A stretch of DNA of 64,000 nucleotides from an uncultured Acidovorax sp. (GTDB lineage Bacteria; Pseudomonadota; Gammaproteobacteria; Burkholderiales; Burkholderiaceae_C). Below the pieces are notes generated by a model. The model was not told the origin of the DNA, did no database searches, and was given only the letters and a program-made list of their open reading frames with translations. Positions 1-8,723 of this stretch are shown here, piece by piece (the first letter of the stretch is position 1; every line of letters starts with the position of its first letter). Location of the stretch: positions 124,001-188,000 of the forward strand of contig CAJYHL010000069.1 in the NCBI GenBank assembly GCA_913774625.1, read 5' to 3'. The position numbers and the translations under genes were made by a program.

Positions 1-679
1 TGGTCACGCGGCGCGCGCGCATCGATTCGCTCATCGTGAAGCCGATGTCCACCATGCCCAGCGGATCGAAGATGCGCTCCTTCATCACATCGCCCAGGCG
101 CTGGCCGCGCAGCGCTTCGACGATGCGGCCCACCCAGTCGATGTTCACGCCGTAGCTCCAGCGCTCGCCGGGATCGTGCAGCAGCACGGTGCGGATGCCG
201 TCGAAGCTGCTGGACACCACGCTGGGGATGCCCCGGGCGGTGCGGAACTTCAGATCGTCGTGGCTGAAGAACTCGTAGCTGAAGCCGGCGGTGTGCAGCA
301 GCAGGTCGGCCACGGTGATGGCGCGGCGGGGCGCGCGCGTGCGTGGCCTGCCGTCGGCCTCCCACCCGTCCAGCACCTCGATCTGCGCGATCTCCGGCAC
401 GTAGCGCGCCGCCTCGTCCTGCAGCGTGAGGCGGCCCTCTTCCACCAACTGCATCAGCGCGGTGCCGGTGAGGGCCTTGGTGGTGGAGAAGATGGCCATC
501 ACCGAATCGGTGGTCATGGGCTGCGGCTGGCCCAGGGTGCGCACGCCTGCTGCGCCTTCGTAGAACGTGCCCTGTCGATCGGTGGCCATGGCCACCACGC
601 CGGGCGCGCCCCCGGCTGCCTGGACGGTGCGGCGCAGGATGGCGTCGGCCTGGGATGTGAATGCTGCTGCTACGTTCAT
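1..679 (-). CDS. Serine hydrolase, class C beta-lactamase/EstB-like esterase family (3' end cut by window)
   Basis: The visible 226 residues form the N-terminal half of a penicillin-binding-protein-like serine hydrolase. The catalytic motif STTK (Ser65, Lys68) and a second motif SYGVN with Tyr176 match the beta-lactamase class C / EstB esterase fold (PF00144). There is no signal peptide, so a cytoplasmic esterase is more likely than an antibiotic-degrading enzyme. The ATG at 677-679 follows a GGAGACA ribosome site. The gene diverges from the AraC-type regulator at 950, which may control it. The C-terminus lies beyond base 1. The family is clear, the substrate is unknown. Confidence 0.85.
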   Translation of the reverse strand, partial: MNVAAAFTSQADAILRRTVQAAGGAPGVVAMATDRQGTFYEGAAGVRTLGQPQPMTTDSVMAIFSTTKALTGTALMQLVEEGRLTLQDEAARYVPEIAQIEVLDGWEADGRPRTRAPRRAITVADLLLHTAGFSYEFFSHDDLKFRTARGIPSVVSSSFDGIRTVLLHDPGERWSYGVNIDWVGRIVEALRGQRLGDVMKERIFDPLGMVDIGFTMSESMRARRVT

Positions 680-949
680 CTCGTGTCTCCTTGCGGTGTG
701 GAATGAGAAGTGCGCCAGGCCCTGCAGGGGCGGCTGCTGCGGATTCTTCGGCCGGCACTCGGAGCCCCGCAAGGCCCCGCCGCATCGGGCCGCCAGAAAA
801 CCGCCGTCCGGAGACAGCGGCCTGCCGTGCATAGACATCGGCCGGCTCCGCGCAGGGGAGCGGAGGGGATGCGCCGCGGAAGTTCCGGCGCTACCATGGC
901 GCCGCCGAAGGGCCGCACAGAAGGCCCGAGCGCAAAAGGAGGCAAACGC
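680..949. other. Divergent intergenic region between serine hydrolase and AraC gene
   Basis: 270 bases that must hold the promoters of both divergent genes. A good ribosome site AAAGGAGG lies at 936-942 before the regulator. An upstream in-frame ATG at 710 would add 80 low-complexity Arg/Ala/Pro residues without a ribosome site, so this stretch is read as non-coding. I see no clear operator. Confidence 0.5.
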
Positions 950-1984
950 ATGAACGCATTGCAGAACGCTCTGATCGTGGACGGCAGCGGCGCACGCACC
1001 GAGGCGCATCACGTCGTCAGCACCACCGACTGGGACGAGATGTACTCCTGGTCCGACCGGATCTACATGCCCTACGAGGTCCGGCCCACCGGCCCGGCAC
1101 AGGCGCCGGATGCGCGCATGTATGCCTCGCGCATCGGCTCCAGCATCCTGAGCCGCTTCTCCTACAACATTCCCGTCCACATCCAGGACTGGTCGCGCCA
1201 GGAAGATCTGGCCATCGTGCTCACCACCATCCGGGGCAGCGCGCGGCACTGGATCGATTCGCGCAAGCCCGCCGATACGGGCGTGGGCGAGGCCTTCCTG
1301 GTGGATACCAGCCGCACCGACTACTGGGTGGACTTCGATCCCCATCACCTGCAGGTCAACGTCACGCTGCCGCACGAGCTGCTGGCGCGCCTCTACGAGC
1401 GCTGGTTCGGAGAGCCGCCACGCGACGACCTGTGGCTGCGCAAGCTGCGCTTCGGCGGTGCGGGGTCCGCCTGGCTGGCGCTCATGGAGTACGCCAGCCG
1501 CTGCATGGCGGAATTCCCGGAGCAGATGGCCGGCGGGCCGCTGGGCCGGCATGTGGAGGAAGCCATCGGCATGCATCTGCTGATGCAATGGGTGGGTGCG
1601 GGCGGCGGCGCTTCCACGTTGCCGGACGCGGGCCCGGGCATCGCACCGCGCAGCGTGCGCGAGGCCGAGCACTACATGGTGCGCCATGCCCGCCAGGCGC
1701 CCACCGTGTCCGAGGTCGCAGCGGCGGCCGGGGTCAGCGTGCGCACCCTGTCTGCGGCCTTCCGGCGCTTTCGCGGCATGACAGTGCAGGACTTCCTGCG
1801 CGAAGAGCGGCTCAAGGGCGTGCGTGCCGATCTGCTGGCGGCGGGCCCGCAGGGCTGCGTCCGCACGATCGCCGCGCAATGGGGCTACTGCAGCATGGGC
1901 CTGTTCGCCGCCAACTACCGGCGCCGGTTCGGCGAACTGCCTTCGGCCAGCCTGCAGGGCTATCGCCGATCCTGGAAGATCTGA
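950..1984 (+). CDS. AraC family transcriptional regulator (FeaR-like)
   Basis: 344 residues. The N-terminal two-thirds resembles the AraC-binding-like sensor domain of FeaR-type activators. The C-terminal about 100 residues form the double helix-turn-helix of AraC/XylS proteins, with the segment from VSEVAAAAGVSVRTLSAAF to the second helix pair near WGYCSMGLFAANYRRRFG. The start at 950 is chosen because AAAGGAGG sits 8 bases upstream. The gene diverges from the serine hydrolase at 679, the arrangement usual for a local activator and its target. The inducer cannot be read from the sequence. Confidence 0.9.
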   Translation: MNALQNALIVDGSGARTEAHHVVSTTDWDEMYSWSDRIYMPYEVRPTGPAQAPDARMYASRIGSSILSRFSYNIPVHIQDWSRQEDLAIVLTTIRGSARHWIDSRKPADTGVGEAFLVDTSRTDYWVDFDPHHLQVNVTLPHELLARLYERWFGEPPRDDLWLRKLRFGGAGSAWLALMEYASRCMAEFPEQMAGGPLGRHVEEAIGMHLLMQWVGAGGGASTLPDAGPGIAPRSVREAEHYMVRHARQAPTVSEVAAAAGVSVRTLSAAFRRFRGMTVQDFLREERLKGVRADLLAAGPQGCVRTIAAQWGYCSMGLFAANYRRRFGELPSASLQGYRRSWKI

Positions 1985-2024
1985 CGAGGCGCAGGCCTCC
2001 TGCCTGCTTCAGGCGCCCATGAAA

Positions 2025-2051
2025 AAAGGACAGGCCGGCGGCCTGTCCTTT
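2025..2051. terminator. Bidirectional hairpin terminator between araC-type gene and ompA-like gene
   Basis: A perfect 12-bp stem (AAAGGACAGGCC / GGCCTGTCCTTT) with a 3-base loop, flanked by A-rich sequence on the left and T-rich on the right. It lies between convergent genes and can serve both. Confidence 0.85.
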
Positions 2052-2071
2052 CCGTGAGGGCGCGGGGGATG

Positions 2072-2725
2072 TCAGCCGCGTGCGCGCTCGCCCACGAAGA
2101 TCTCGACGCGGCGGTTGCGCGCACGGCCTTCGCTGGTGTCGTTGCTGGCCACCGGCTGGGCGGAGCCCCGGCCTTCCACCTGGATGCGGGCGCCGTTCAC
2201 GCCGCGCGCCGTCAGGTAGTTGCGCACGCTGCTGGCGCGGTCCAGCGACAGGGGGTTGTTGATGGCGTCGGTGCCGGTGGAGTCGGTGTAGCCGACGATG
2301 CGCACTTCGGTGTTGGGGTTGTTGCGCAGGCCTTCGGCGAAGCGGTCCAGCAGCGGGGCGAAGTTGGGCTGGATGTTCGAGCGGTTGGTGGCGAAGGAGA
2401 TGTCGCTGGGGATGTCCAGCTTCAACTGGTTGTCGGCGGTCTGCGTGACGACCACGCCGGTGCCGGCCGTGGCCTGCTGCATTTCCTGCTTCTGGCGTTC
2501 CATGTGCTGCGACCAGATGTAGGAGCCCAGGGCGCCCACGCCCGCGCCGATCAGCGCGCCCGTGCCGGCATTGCCGCCCGTCACGGCGCCCAGGACGGCA
2601 CCGCCGGCCGCGCCCGCGCCCGCACCGATGGCGGTGTTGCGCTGGGTGTCGGTCATGTTGGCGCAGCCGGTGACCAGCACGAGGGCGGCGGTGGCGCTGA
2701 TGAGGAGGGGGTGACGCAGACGCAT
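2072..2725 (-). CDS. OmpA family lipoprotein with glycine zipper (YiaD-like)
   Basis: 217 residues. A lipoprotein signal ends in the lipobox LVTGC (Cys21). Residues about 35-68 are a Gly/Ala-rich glycine-zipper segment, likely membrane-inserting. Residues about 100-213 are an OmpA C-terminal peptidoglycan-binding domain, with the characteristic GYTDSTG and LSLDRA segments and a closing NRRVEI. The protein should be anchored in the outer membrane and bind peptidoglycan, as YiaD and related proteins do. It lies downstream of a small membrane-protein gene on the same strand and is closed by the hairpin at 2025-2051. Confidence 0.92.
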   Translation of the reverse strand: MRLRHPLLISATAALVLVTGCANMTDTQRNTAIGAGAGAAGGAVLGAVTGGNAGTGALIGAGVGALGSYIWSQHMERQKQEMQQATAGTGVVVTQTADNQLKLDIPSDISFATNRSNIQPNFAPLLDRFAEGLRNNPNTEVRIVGYTDSTGTDAINNPLSLDRASSVRNYLTARGVNGARIQVEGRGSAQPVASNDTSEGRARNRRVEIFVGERARG

Positions 2726-2861
2726 GAGGAACTCCTTGGGAAAGTTTTATTCGATTCTGGTTCCGCCAGCCCTGGCCGATGCAGCGGGCTGCCCGCGGAG
2801 CAGGGCTACACGGTAACCAAGGGCCTCGGGCGCCTGTGTAGGACCAGGGCGCCAGAAGATT

Positions 2862-3026
2862 TCAGTCAGACGACGGCGGTGGCGGCGAAGGTGCGGGCGG
2901 TGGCGGCGCAGGCTCTTCGGGCGGGCGCACCAGCTCGCCCCGGTCGCGGCCCGAGAACATGGTCCACCAAACGATCGCCACCAGCGCCGCCAGCGCTATC
3001 AAGGCTTCAAGCAAAATCAGCCACAT
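2862..3026 (-). CDS. Small single-pass membrane protein with proline-rich tail (hypothetical)
   Basis: 54 residues. It begins MWLILLEALIALAALVAIVW, one strongly hydrophobic segment, followed by WWTMFSG, a short charged stretch and a tail of Pro/Glu/Ser. I recall similar short proteins next to mltA in related bacteria, but no function is known. The ATG at 3024-3026 has a good ribosome site (GGAGACGGG on the minus strand) lying inside the mltA coding region. A longer in-frame start at 3122 lacks a ribosome site and would overlap mltA further. Its start codon overlaps that of mltA on the opposite strand. Confidence 0.65.
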   Translation of the reverse strand: MWLILLEALIALAALVAIVWWTMFSGRDRGELVRPPEEPAPPPPAPSPPPPSSD

Positions 3027-4179
3027 GAAATCCCGTCTCCTGCGCCTCGTTGCGACGGCGCTGATTGTAGGAACGCTCGCGGCCTGCTCCAGCCGCCCGC
3101 CCCTGATCGAAGAATCCGGCACCCCTGCCGGGAGCCCTCCGCCCTATGCCAGCGTGCCGGCCGCGCCATCGGCCGCCGTACCGGGCACGCTGGCCCAGCC
3201 CAAGAGCCGCTGGGTGCCTGTGTCGTGGGACGAGCTGCCCGGCTTTTCCGAAGACAACCTGACCGAGGCCTGGAATGCCTGGATCAAGAACTGCGAACGC
3301 CCGGCACCGGCCTTCGCGCCGCTGTGCCCCGAGGTGCGGCGCCTGTCCATCGGCAGTCCCGACGAGCAGCGCGCCTGGATGCGCGCGCGGCTGCAGCCCT
3401 ACCGCGTGGAGTCGCCGGCCGGCAATCCGGACGGCATGCTCACCGCCTACTACGAGCCCTATCTCGACGCGTCGCGTCTGCCGGGCAACGGCTTCAACAT
3501 CCCCATCTACCGCGCCCCGGCGGGCCTGGGCAGCCGCCGGCCCTGGTACACGCGCCAGCAGATCGACACCCTGCCCGAGGCCCAGGCCCAGCTGGCCGGC
3601 CGCGCCATCGCCTGGGTGCGCGACCCGGTCGAGGCCATGGTGCTGCACATCCAGGGCTCGGGCCGGCTGCGCCTGGTGGAGCCCGACGGCAGCGTGCGCC
3701 TGGTGCGCGTGGCCTTCGCCGGCACCAACGACCAGCCCTACCAGAGCGTGGGCCGCTGGCTGCTCGACCAGGGCCTGGTGCGCGACGCCACCTGGCCGGG
3801 CATCCGCGCCTGGACGCTGCAGAACCCCGGCCGCGTCAACGAGATGCTCTGGGCCAATCCGCGCTACGTGTTCTTCCGCGAAGAGCCGCTGGACGCGCTG
3901 GATGCCGCCTTCGGGCCCAAGGGCGCGCAGGGCGTGGCGCTCACGCCCGGCCGCTCCATCGCCGTGGACCGCCAGAGCATTCCCTACGGCACGCCCGTGT
4001 GGCTGGCCTCCAGTGGACCCACCACCCAGCTGCAGCGGCTGGTGATGGCGCAGGACACGGGCAGCGCCATCCTGGGCGCCGTGCGCGCGGACTACTTCAC
4101 CGGCTGGGGGCAGGAAGCCGGCGACATCGCCGGCCGGCTCAAGCAGAACCTGCGGCTCTGGGTGCTCTGGCCGCGTTGA
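3025..4179 (+). CDS. mltA: Membrane-bound lytic murein transglycosylase A
   Basis: 384 residues, the usual length for MltA. A lipoprotein signal ends at LAAC (Cys21), so the enzyme should be anchored in the outer membrane. It cleaves the MurNAc-GlcNAc bond of peptidoglycan, releasing anhydro-muropeptides. The C-terminal 3D/barwin-like domain carries MAQDTGSAI and the RADYFTGWG segment with the catalytic-type Asp, followed by AG near the end. No ribosome site is obvious before the ATG at 3025; the start is fixed by the signal sequence. Its promoter must lie within or before the opposite small gene. Confidence 0.95.
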   Translation: MKSRLLRLVATALIVGTLAACSSRPPLIEESGTPAGSPPPYASVPAAPSAAVPGTLAQPKSRWVPVSWDELPGFSEDNLTEAWNAWIKNCERPAPAFAPLCPEVRRLSIGSPDEQRAWMRARLQPYRVESPAGNPDGMLTAYYEPYLDASRLPGNGFNIPIYRAPAGLGSRRPWYTRQQIDTLPEAQAQLAGRAIAWVRDPVEAMVLHIQGSGRLRLVEPDGSVRLVRVAFAGTNDQPYQSVGRWLLDQGLVRDATWPGIRAWTLQNPGRVNEMLWANPRYVFFREEPLDALDAAFGPKGAQGVALTPGRSIAVDRQSIPYGTPVWLASSGPTTQLQRLVMAQDTGSAILGAVRADYFTGWGQEAGDIAGRLKQNLRLWVLWPR

Positions 4180-4279
4180 CCGGGGCGGTGCGGCATGTCA
4201 TTCGAGCGTCACGGGCAGACGCTAAGTTCTTGGATTCCTCCCTGAATTCACGGTCGCATTCGCGGCCGGCCCATCCCCG

Positions 4280-6277
4280 ATGCCTTTCGTCTGCTTCCCG
4301 TCCGCAGCGCCCTCCGCTGCGGCGAACGTTCCCGCGCGCTCCGGCGCCTTCTTCGCCTTGAACGCCGCCCGCGCGGCCCTGCTGCCCGCGCTGCTGGCCC
4401 TGACCGCATGCGGCGGTGGTGGCGGCGGCGACTTCACCATGCCGGCTGCCCCGGCCGGCGTCGGCTTCACCGAATCCGCGCCCCTGCCTTCCGCCACGGC
4501 CTTCGTCGATGCCGCCGCCAGCAACCAGCGCGGCGATGCGCGCTACGCCACGGTGGACACGAACGCCGGCGTGCGCGTGCTCAGCGGCTTCCTCAATCTG
4601 TGGGAGCCCAGCACCCGTCTGGTCGATGCCGGCCAGACCGCTCCCGCGCGTGATGGCTTCCCGGCCATCGCCGCCTCCACCTGGACCGGCATCCCCGGCG
4701 ACGCCACCGACGGCACCGTGAAGAGCGCCGCCTTCCAGAGCGAGAACATCGGCTTCGTGGTGCGCACCACGGCCGCCCGCACGCAGGCCCAGGCCGACGC
4801 CGCCTATTACGACGACCGCCGCGGCAAGAACTACAGCGTGACCGACGGCATGGGCCCGCTCACCGCCGCCTGGCGCCAGGCAGCGCGCCAGACCACCACC
4901 ATCACCAGCATCCCGGCCGACGCCACCACCGTGCGCTACGACGACCAGGGCAACAACACCGGCGTGGGCGGCAGCGCCAACGCCGACTTCGGCCAGGTGA
5001 TCGATTTCGTCAACAGCATGGGCAACAACGCCTCCACCGAGCCCGCCAAGCGTTTCTACAAGTACGCCCGCCCGTGGCGCTGGAGCACCAGCGTGCAGGT
5101 CGTGCCCACGCTGGAGCCCGCCAAGAGCAGCACCCCCACCACCGACGGCGGCTTCCCCAGCGGCCATTCGGCCGAAGCCGTGCGCAACGCCGTCGCCATG
5201 GCCTACCTGGTGCCCGAGCGCTTCCAGGAAATGCTCGCGCGCGGCCTGGAGCTGGGCGAGAACCGCATCATGGCCGGCATGCATTCGCCCATGGACGTGA
5301 TCGGCGGCCGCCTGCTGGGCGAGGCCTCTGCGCTGGGCAACATCTACGCGGCCACGCCCGACGTGCGCAAGGCCGCCCGCGCCCAGGCCCTGCAGACGCT
5401 GATGAAGTCCACCGGCGCCGCCACGCCCGAAGCCCTGCTGGCCTTCGCGCACTCGCAGGGCACGGCGCAGGACCGCTTCGCCGATGCCGCTGCCAACCGC
5501 GCCAACTACCGCCGCCGCCTGGTCTTCGGCTTCACGCAGACCGGCGACGCCACCCGCCCGGCCGTGGTGCCCAAGGGCGCCGAAGTGCTGCTGGAAACGC
5601 GCCTGCCCTACCTGACGGACGCGCAGCGCCGCGTGGTGCTCAAGACCACGGCGCTGCCCTCGGGCTACCCGGTCATGGACGACGCCGAAGGCTTCGGCCG
5701 CCTGAACCTGTTCGCCGCGGCCGACGGCTACGGCGCCTTCAACGGCGACGTGGACGTGAGCATGGACGCCAGCCTGGGCGGCTTCAATGCGCTGGACGTG
5801 TGGCGCAACGACATCGCCGGCCCCGGCAAGCTGACCAAGCGCGGCACCGGCACGCTGGCCCTGGCCGGCAACGACAGCTACAGCGGCGGCACCGAACTGG
5901 TCGCCGGCACCCTGCGCGCCGACAGCGCCAAGGCCCTGGGCACGGGCGCCGTCTATGTGGGCGGCGGCACGCTGGCCGTGGGCGGCGCCGGCACCCTGCA
6001 GCTGCAGGGCGGCTTCACCCAGACCGCTGCCGGCACGCTGCTGGCGCAGCTGGGCTCGGCCGATGCGGGCGCGCTGACCACCTCCGGCGCGGCCACGCTG
6101 GGTGGCACCCTGGTGCTGTCCTTCGCCCCCGGCTACACCCCCAAGGCGGGCGACACCGTCACCGTGCTGCGCGCCCAGGCCGTGCAGGGCCAGTTCAGCC
6201 AGATCACCGTGCCGGGCTTCCGCGCCGTGCCGGTGTATGCCGCCGACGGCCTGCGCCTGGTGCTGCTGGCTGCCTGA
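4280..6277 (+). CDS. PAP2-type acid phosphatase lipoprotein with C-terminal autotransporter-associated beta repeat
   Basis: 665 residues. A lipoprotein-like signal ends at LTAC (Cys44), followed by a run of glycines. Residues about 75-350 hold the vanadium-dependent haloperoxidase/PAP2 phosphatase signature: K-x6-RP at Lys257-Pro265, PSGH at 293-296, and NRIMAGMHSPMD at 328-339, where Ser of SRx5Hx3D is replaced by Asn. A linker leads to an autotransporter-associated repeat (about 516-548) and a beta-helix-like Gly/Thr-rich tail ending at LRLVLLAA, with no beta-barrel translocator. It probably hydrolyses phosphomonoesters in the periplasm or at the surface. A strong terminator follows at 6311. 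Confidence 0.88.
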   Translation: MPFVCFPSAAPSAAANVPARSGAFFALNAARAALLPALLALTACGGGGGGDFTMPAAPAGVGFTESAPLPSATAFVDAAASNQRGDARYATVDTNAGVRVLSGFLNLWEPSTRLVDAGQTAPARDGFPAIAASTWTGIPGDATDGTVKSAAFQSENIGFVVRTTAARTQAQADAAYYDDRRGKNYSVTDGMGPLTAAWRQAARQTTTITSIPADATTVRYDDQGNNTGVGGSANADFGQVIDFVNSMGNNASTEPAKRFYKYARPWRWSTSVQVVPTLEPAKSSTPTTDGGFPSGHSAEAVRNAVAMAYLVPERFQEMLARGLELGENRIMAGMHSPMDVIGGRLLGEASALGNIYAATPDVRKAARAQALQTLMKSTGAATPEALLAFAHSQGTAQDRFADAAANRANYRRRLVFGFTQTGDATRPAVVPKGAEVLLETRLPYLTDAQRRVVLKTTALPSGYPVMDDAEGFGRLNLFAAADGYGAFNGDVDVSMDASLGGFNALDVWRNDIAGPGKLTKRGTGTLALAGNDSYSGGTELVAGTLRADSAKALGTGAVYVGGGTLAVGGAGTLQLQGGFTQTAAGTLLAQLGSADAGALTTSGAATLGGTLVLSFAPGYTPKAGDTVTVLRAQAVQGQFSQITVPGFRAVPVYAADGLRLVLLAA

Positions 6278-6310
6278 TCGCTGCCTGCTTCCGTCCGGCG
6301 CCCTGCGCCC

Positions 6311-6347
6311 AGCGCCCGCCGCGTCCATCGCGCCGGGCGCTTTTTTT
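6311..6347 (+). terminator. Rho-independent terminator after phosphatase gene
   Basis: Inverted repeat AGCGCCCG / CGGGCGCT followed by seven T residues, 34 bases after the stop codon of the phosphatase gene. Confidence 0.85.
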
Positions 6348-6371
6348 CGTGCCGGCCCGTTCGGCCTGGAC

Positions 6372-7304
6372 TCAGCCCGCCGGGGCTGCCGCTGCCGCCT
6401 CGCGCAAGGCGCGCAGCATGCCGGCCACGGCCGCGCGGTCGGTGGTGTTCGCGCGCCAGTACATCGACACCGAGCCGAAGCCCGACATGCGCACCGGCAG
6501 CACGCGCAGCGCGCCCATCTGCGAAAAGCGCAGCGCCGCGCGGTGCGAGGCCAGGCCGATCATGTCGCTGTGGCCCAGCAGCGTGAGGTTCAAGGTGACG
6601 GAATTCGACTCCACGCTGCCCGGCGGCAGCGCATGGCCGGCGGCGGCCAGCGCGCCTTCCAGCGTGTTGCGGATGGGCGTGCCGCGCGGCCAGACCAGCC
6701 AGCGCCAGGCCATCAGGTCGGGCCAGTCCAGCGGGCCTTCCGTTCGCTGCAGCAGCAAGGGATGCTGCGGGCGCGCCACCAGGTGGATGGGCTCCATGTA
6801 GAGCATCTCGGCATGGATGTGGGCGTCGTGCAGCTCGGGCGCCGAGCGGCCCACCACCACGTCCAGCTCGCCCGTGGCCAGCTGCTGCATCAGCACGTTC
6901 ATGGTGCTTTCGGCCAGCCGGATCTGCGCGCGCGGCATCCATTCCAGCAGGCGCAGCACGGCCATGGGCACCACGTCGGAGGCCGAGGCGCCCGAGGTGC
7001 CCACCACCACCAGGCCGCTGCCGCCGTCGCGCAGGGCCTGCATGTCGTCGCGGGCGCTGTCCAGGTGGGCCTCGATGCGGCGGGCGTGGGCGATCAGCGC
7101 CTCGCCCTGCGGCGTGGGACGCAGGCCCCGCGCATGGCGCTCGAACAGCACCAGCCCCAGGTCGTCCTCCAGCTCCTTGAGCCATTTGGAGAGCGCGGGC
7201 TGCGCGGTGTGCAGCTGCTGGGCCGACTGGCTCATGTTGCCGGTCTGCGCCAGGCTCAGCAGCAGCTGCAGCTGGCGCAGCCGCAGGCGGTGGGTCCAGT
7301 CCAT
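6372..7304 (-). CDS. LysR family transcriptional regulator of gentisate operon (predicted)
   Basis: 310 residues. The N-terminal winged helix-turn-helix (about 8-66) includes MSQSAQQLHTAQPALSKWLK, and a LysR substrate-binding domain follows (about 92-300). It diverges from the gentisate 1,2-dioxygenase gene with 167 bases between the starts, the classical arrangement for a LysR activator of an aromatic-acid operon, so control of the neighbouring gentisate genes is inferred. The wide GbpR/GalR-like subfamily it resembles binds diverse aromatic or sugar-acid effectors, so the inducer is open. Confidence 0.9.
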   Translation of the reverse strand: MDWTHRLRLRQLQLLLSLAQTGNMSQSAQQLHTAQPALSKWLKELEDDLGLVLFERHARGLRPTPQGEALIAHARRIEAHLDSARDDMQALRDGGSGLVVVGTSGASASDVVPMAVLRLLEWMPRAQIRLAESTMNVLMQQLATGELDVVVGRSAPELHDAHIHAEMLYMEPIHLVARPQHPLLLQRTEGPLDWPDLMAWRWLVWPRGTPIRNTLEGALAAAGHALPPGSVESNSVTLNLTLLGHSDMIGLASHRAALRFSQMGALRVLPVRMSGFGSVSMYWRANTTDRAAVAGMLRALREAAAAAPAG

Positions 7305-7471
7305 GGGCGGTTCCTTCAGGTGGCGAGGTATATCCAGGAAGTTATGGATAAGACCAATAAATGATTTTACGGAGTATTGCTGGACTCCAATAATTGATGC
7401 ACGCCCCTGAGAGACGGCAGCTTGCCGGGCTCAGGCGGCATGCACCGCCGCAGAACGCAAGGAGACACAGC

Positions 7472-8557
7472 ATGGATACCTCCACCCCGGCCCGGCCCGC
7501 CGCCACCACCACCGCCGCTGCCGACCGCCAGGCCTACTACGACCGCATCGCCCGCCACGGCATGTCGCCCCTGTGGGAATCGCTGCACAGCCTGGTGCCG
7601 CGCGAGCCGCGCCCGCAGGCCGTGCCCGCGCTCTGGAAATACGAAGACGTGCGCCCGCTGGTCATGCAGGCCGGCGAGCTCATCAGCGCCGAAGAGGCCG
7701 TGCGCCGCGTGCTCATCCTGGAGAACCCCGGCCTGCCGGGCCGCTCCAGCATCACCTCCACGCTGTATGCGGGCCTGCAGCTGATCCTGCCCGGCGAGGT
7801 GGCGCCCAGCCACCGCCATACGCAGTCGGCGCTGCGCTTCATCGTGGAAGGCCAGGGCGCCTACACGGCCGTCAACGGCGAGCGCACCACCATGCGGCCG
7901 GGCGACTTCATCATCACCCCTTCGTGGACCTGGCACGACCACGGCAACCCCCGGCTGGACGAGGGCGGCGAGCCCGTGGTGTGGCTGGACGGCCTGGACA
8001 TCCCGCTCATCGGCCACCTGGATGCCGGCTTCGCCGAGAACTACCCCGAGGCCGTGCAGCCCGTGACCCGCCCCGAGGGCCACAGCTTCGCCACCTTCGG
8101 CCACAACATGGCCCCGGTGCGCCACCGCGCGGCGGACTCGGCCTCGGCCTCGACCTCTCCCATCTTCTGCTACCCCTACGACCGCAGCCGCGAAGCGCTG
8201 GACCGGCTGTTCCGCCAGGGCGAACTCGACGCCTGGGACGGCGTGAAGCTGCGCTACGTGAACCCCGCCACCGGCGGCTCGCCCATGCCCACCATGGCCA
8301 CCTTCCTGCAGTTCCTGCCGGCCGGCTTCCAGGGCCGCACCTACCGCGGCACCGATGCCACCGTGTTCAGCGTGGTCGAAGGCCAGGGCACGGCGCGCAT
8401 CGGAGACAGCACCTTCCAGTTCGGCCCGCGCGACACCTTCGTCGCGCCGTCGTGGGCGCCGGTGCAGCTGGCCGCCACGCAGGACGCGGTGCTGTTCAGC
8501 TATTCCGACCGGCCCGTGCAGGCAGCCCTCAACCTCCACCGCGAACACCGCTCCTGA
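7472..8557 (+). CDS. nagI: Gentisate 1,2-dioxygenase
   Basis: 361 residues, a bicupin non-haem iron(II) dioxygenase that opens the gentisate ring to maleylpyruvate. The N-terminal cupin carries [10 protein letters not shown] (His114, His116) and WTWHDHGN (His155), spaced like the iron ligands of characterised gentisate dioxygenases. The second cupin (about 260-350) includes [15 protein letters not shown] at 7459-7464 fixes the ATG at 7472; an in-frame ATG at 7394 would add 26 unrelated residues. It is the first gene of an operon with fumarylpyruvate hydrolase, maleylpyruvate isomerase and an MFS transporter. Alternative names in other bacteria are gtdA or sdgD. Confidence 0.95.
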   Translation: MDTSTPARPAATTTAAADRQAYYDRIARHGMSPLWESLHSLVPREPRPQAVPALWKYEDVRPLVMQAGELISAEEAVRRVLILENPGLPGRSSITSTLYAGLQLILPGEVAPSHRHTQSALRFIVEGQGAYTAVNGERTTMRPGDFIITPSWTWHDHGNPRLDEGGEPVVWLDGLDIPLIGHLDAGFAENYPEAVQPVTRPEGHSFATFGHNMAPVRHRAADSASASTSPIFCYPYDRSREALDRLFRQGELDAWDGVKLRYVNPATGGSPMPTMATFLQFLPAGFQGRTYRGTDATVFSVVEGQGTARIGDSTFQFGPRDTFVAPSWAPVQLAATQDAVLFSYSDRPVQAALNLHREHRS

Positions 8558-8566
8558 CGTCGGGGC

Positions 8567-8664
8567 GCGGTCCACAGAGCCTCTCTGGCGGCGTTGCCGC
8601 ATCTTGCCGTGGCGCTGCCACTGTCTGCGATGCGGCGCCTTGCCAGAAAGGCTCTGTGGACCGC
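8567..8664. repeat. Palindromic intergenic element, copy 1 (inside gentisate operon)
   Basis: A 98-bp element bounded by 23-bp inverted arms (8567-8589 and 8642-8664, one mismatch). Its 62-bp core (8585-8646) matches the reverse complement of 49837-49898 at 57 of 62 positions, so this is one of two copies in the window. It separates the gentisate dioxygenase and fumarylpyruvate hydrolase genes and should form a strong hairpin in their transcript. Confidence 0.8.
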
Positions 8665-8723
8665 TCACGAGCGTGACCCGCCTTCCCTTTTGAACGATCC
8701 ATTTCTCTGAAAGAAACAACACC

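Noticed and set aside
4139-6328. 729-residue open frame on the minus strand opposite the phosphatase gene
   Set aside because: Composition (Gly/Ala/Arg/His-rich, no domains) is that of an antisense shadow in very G+C-rich DNA, while the plus strand has phosphatase motifs.
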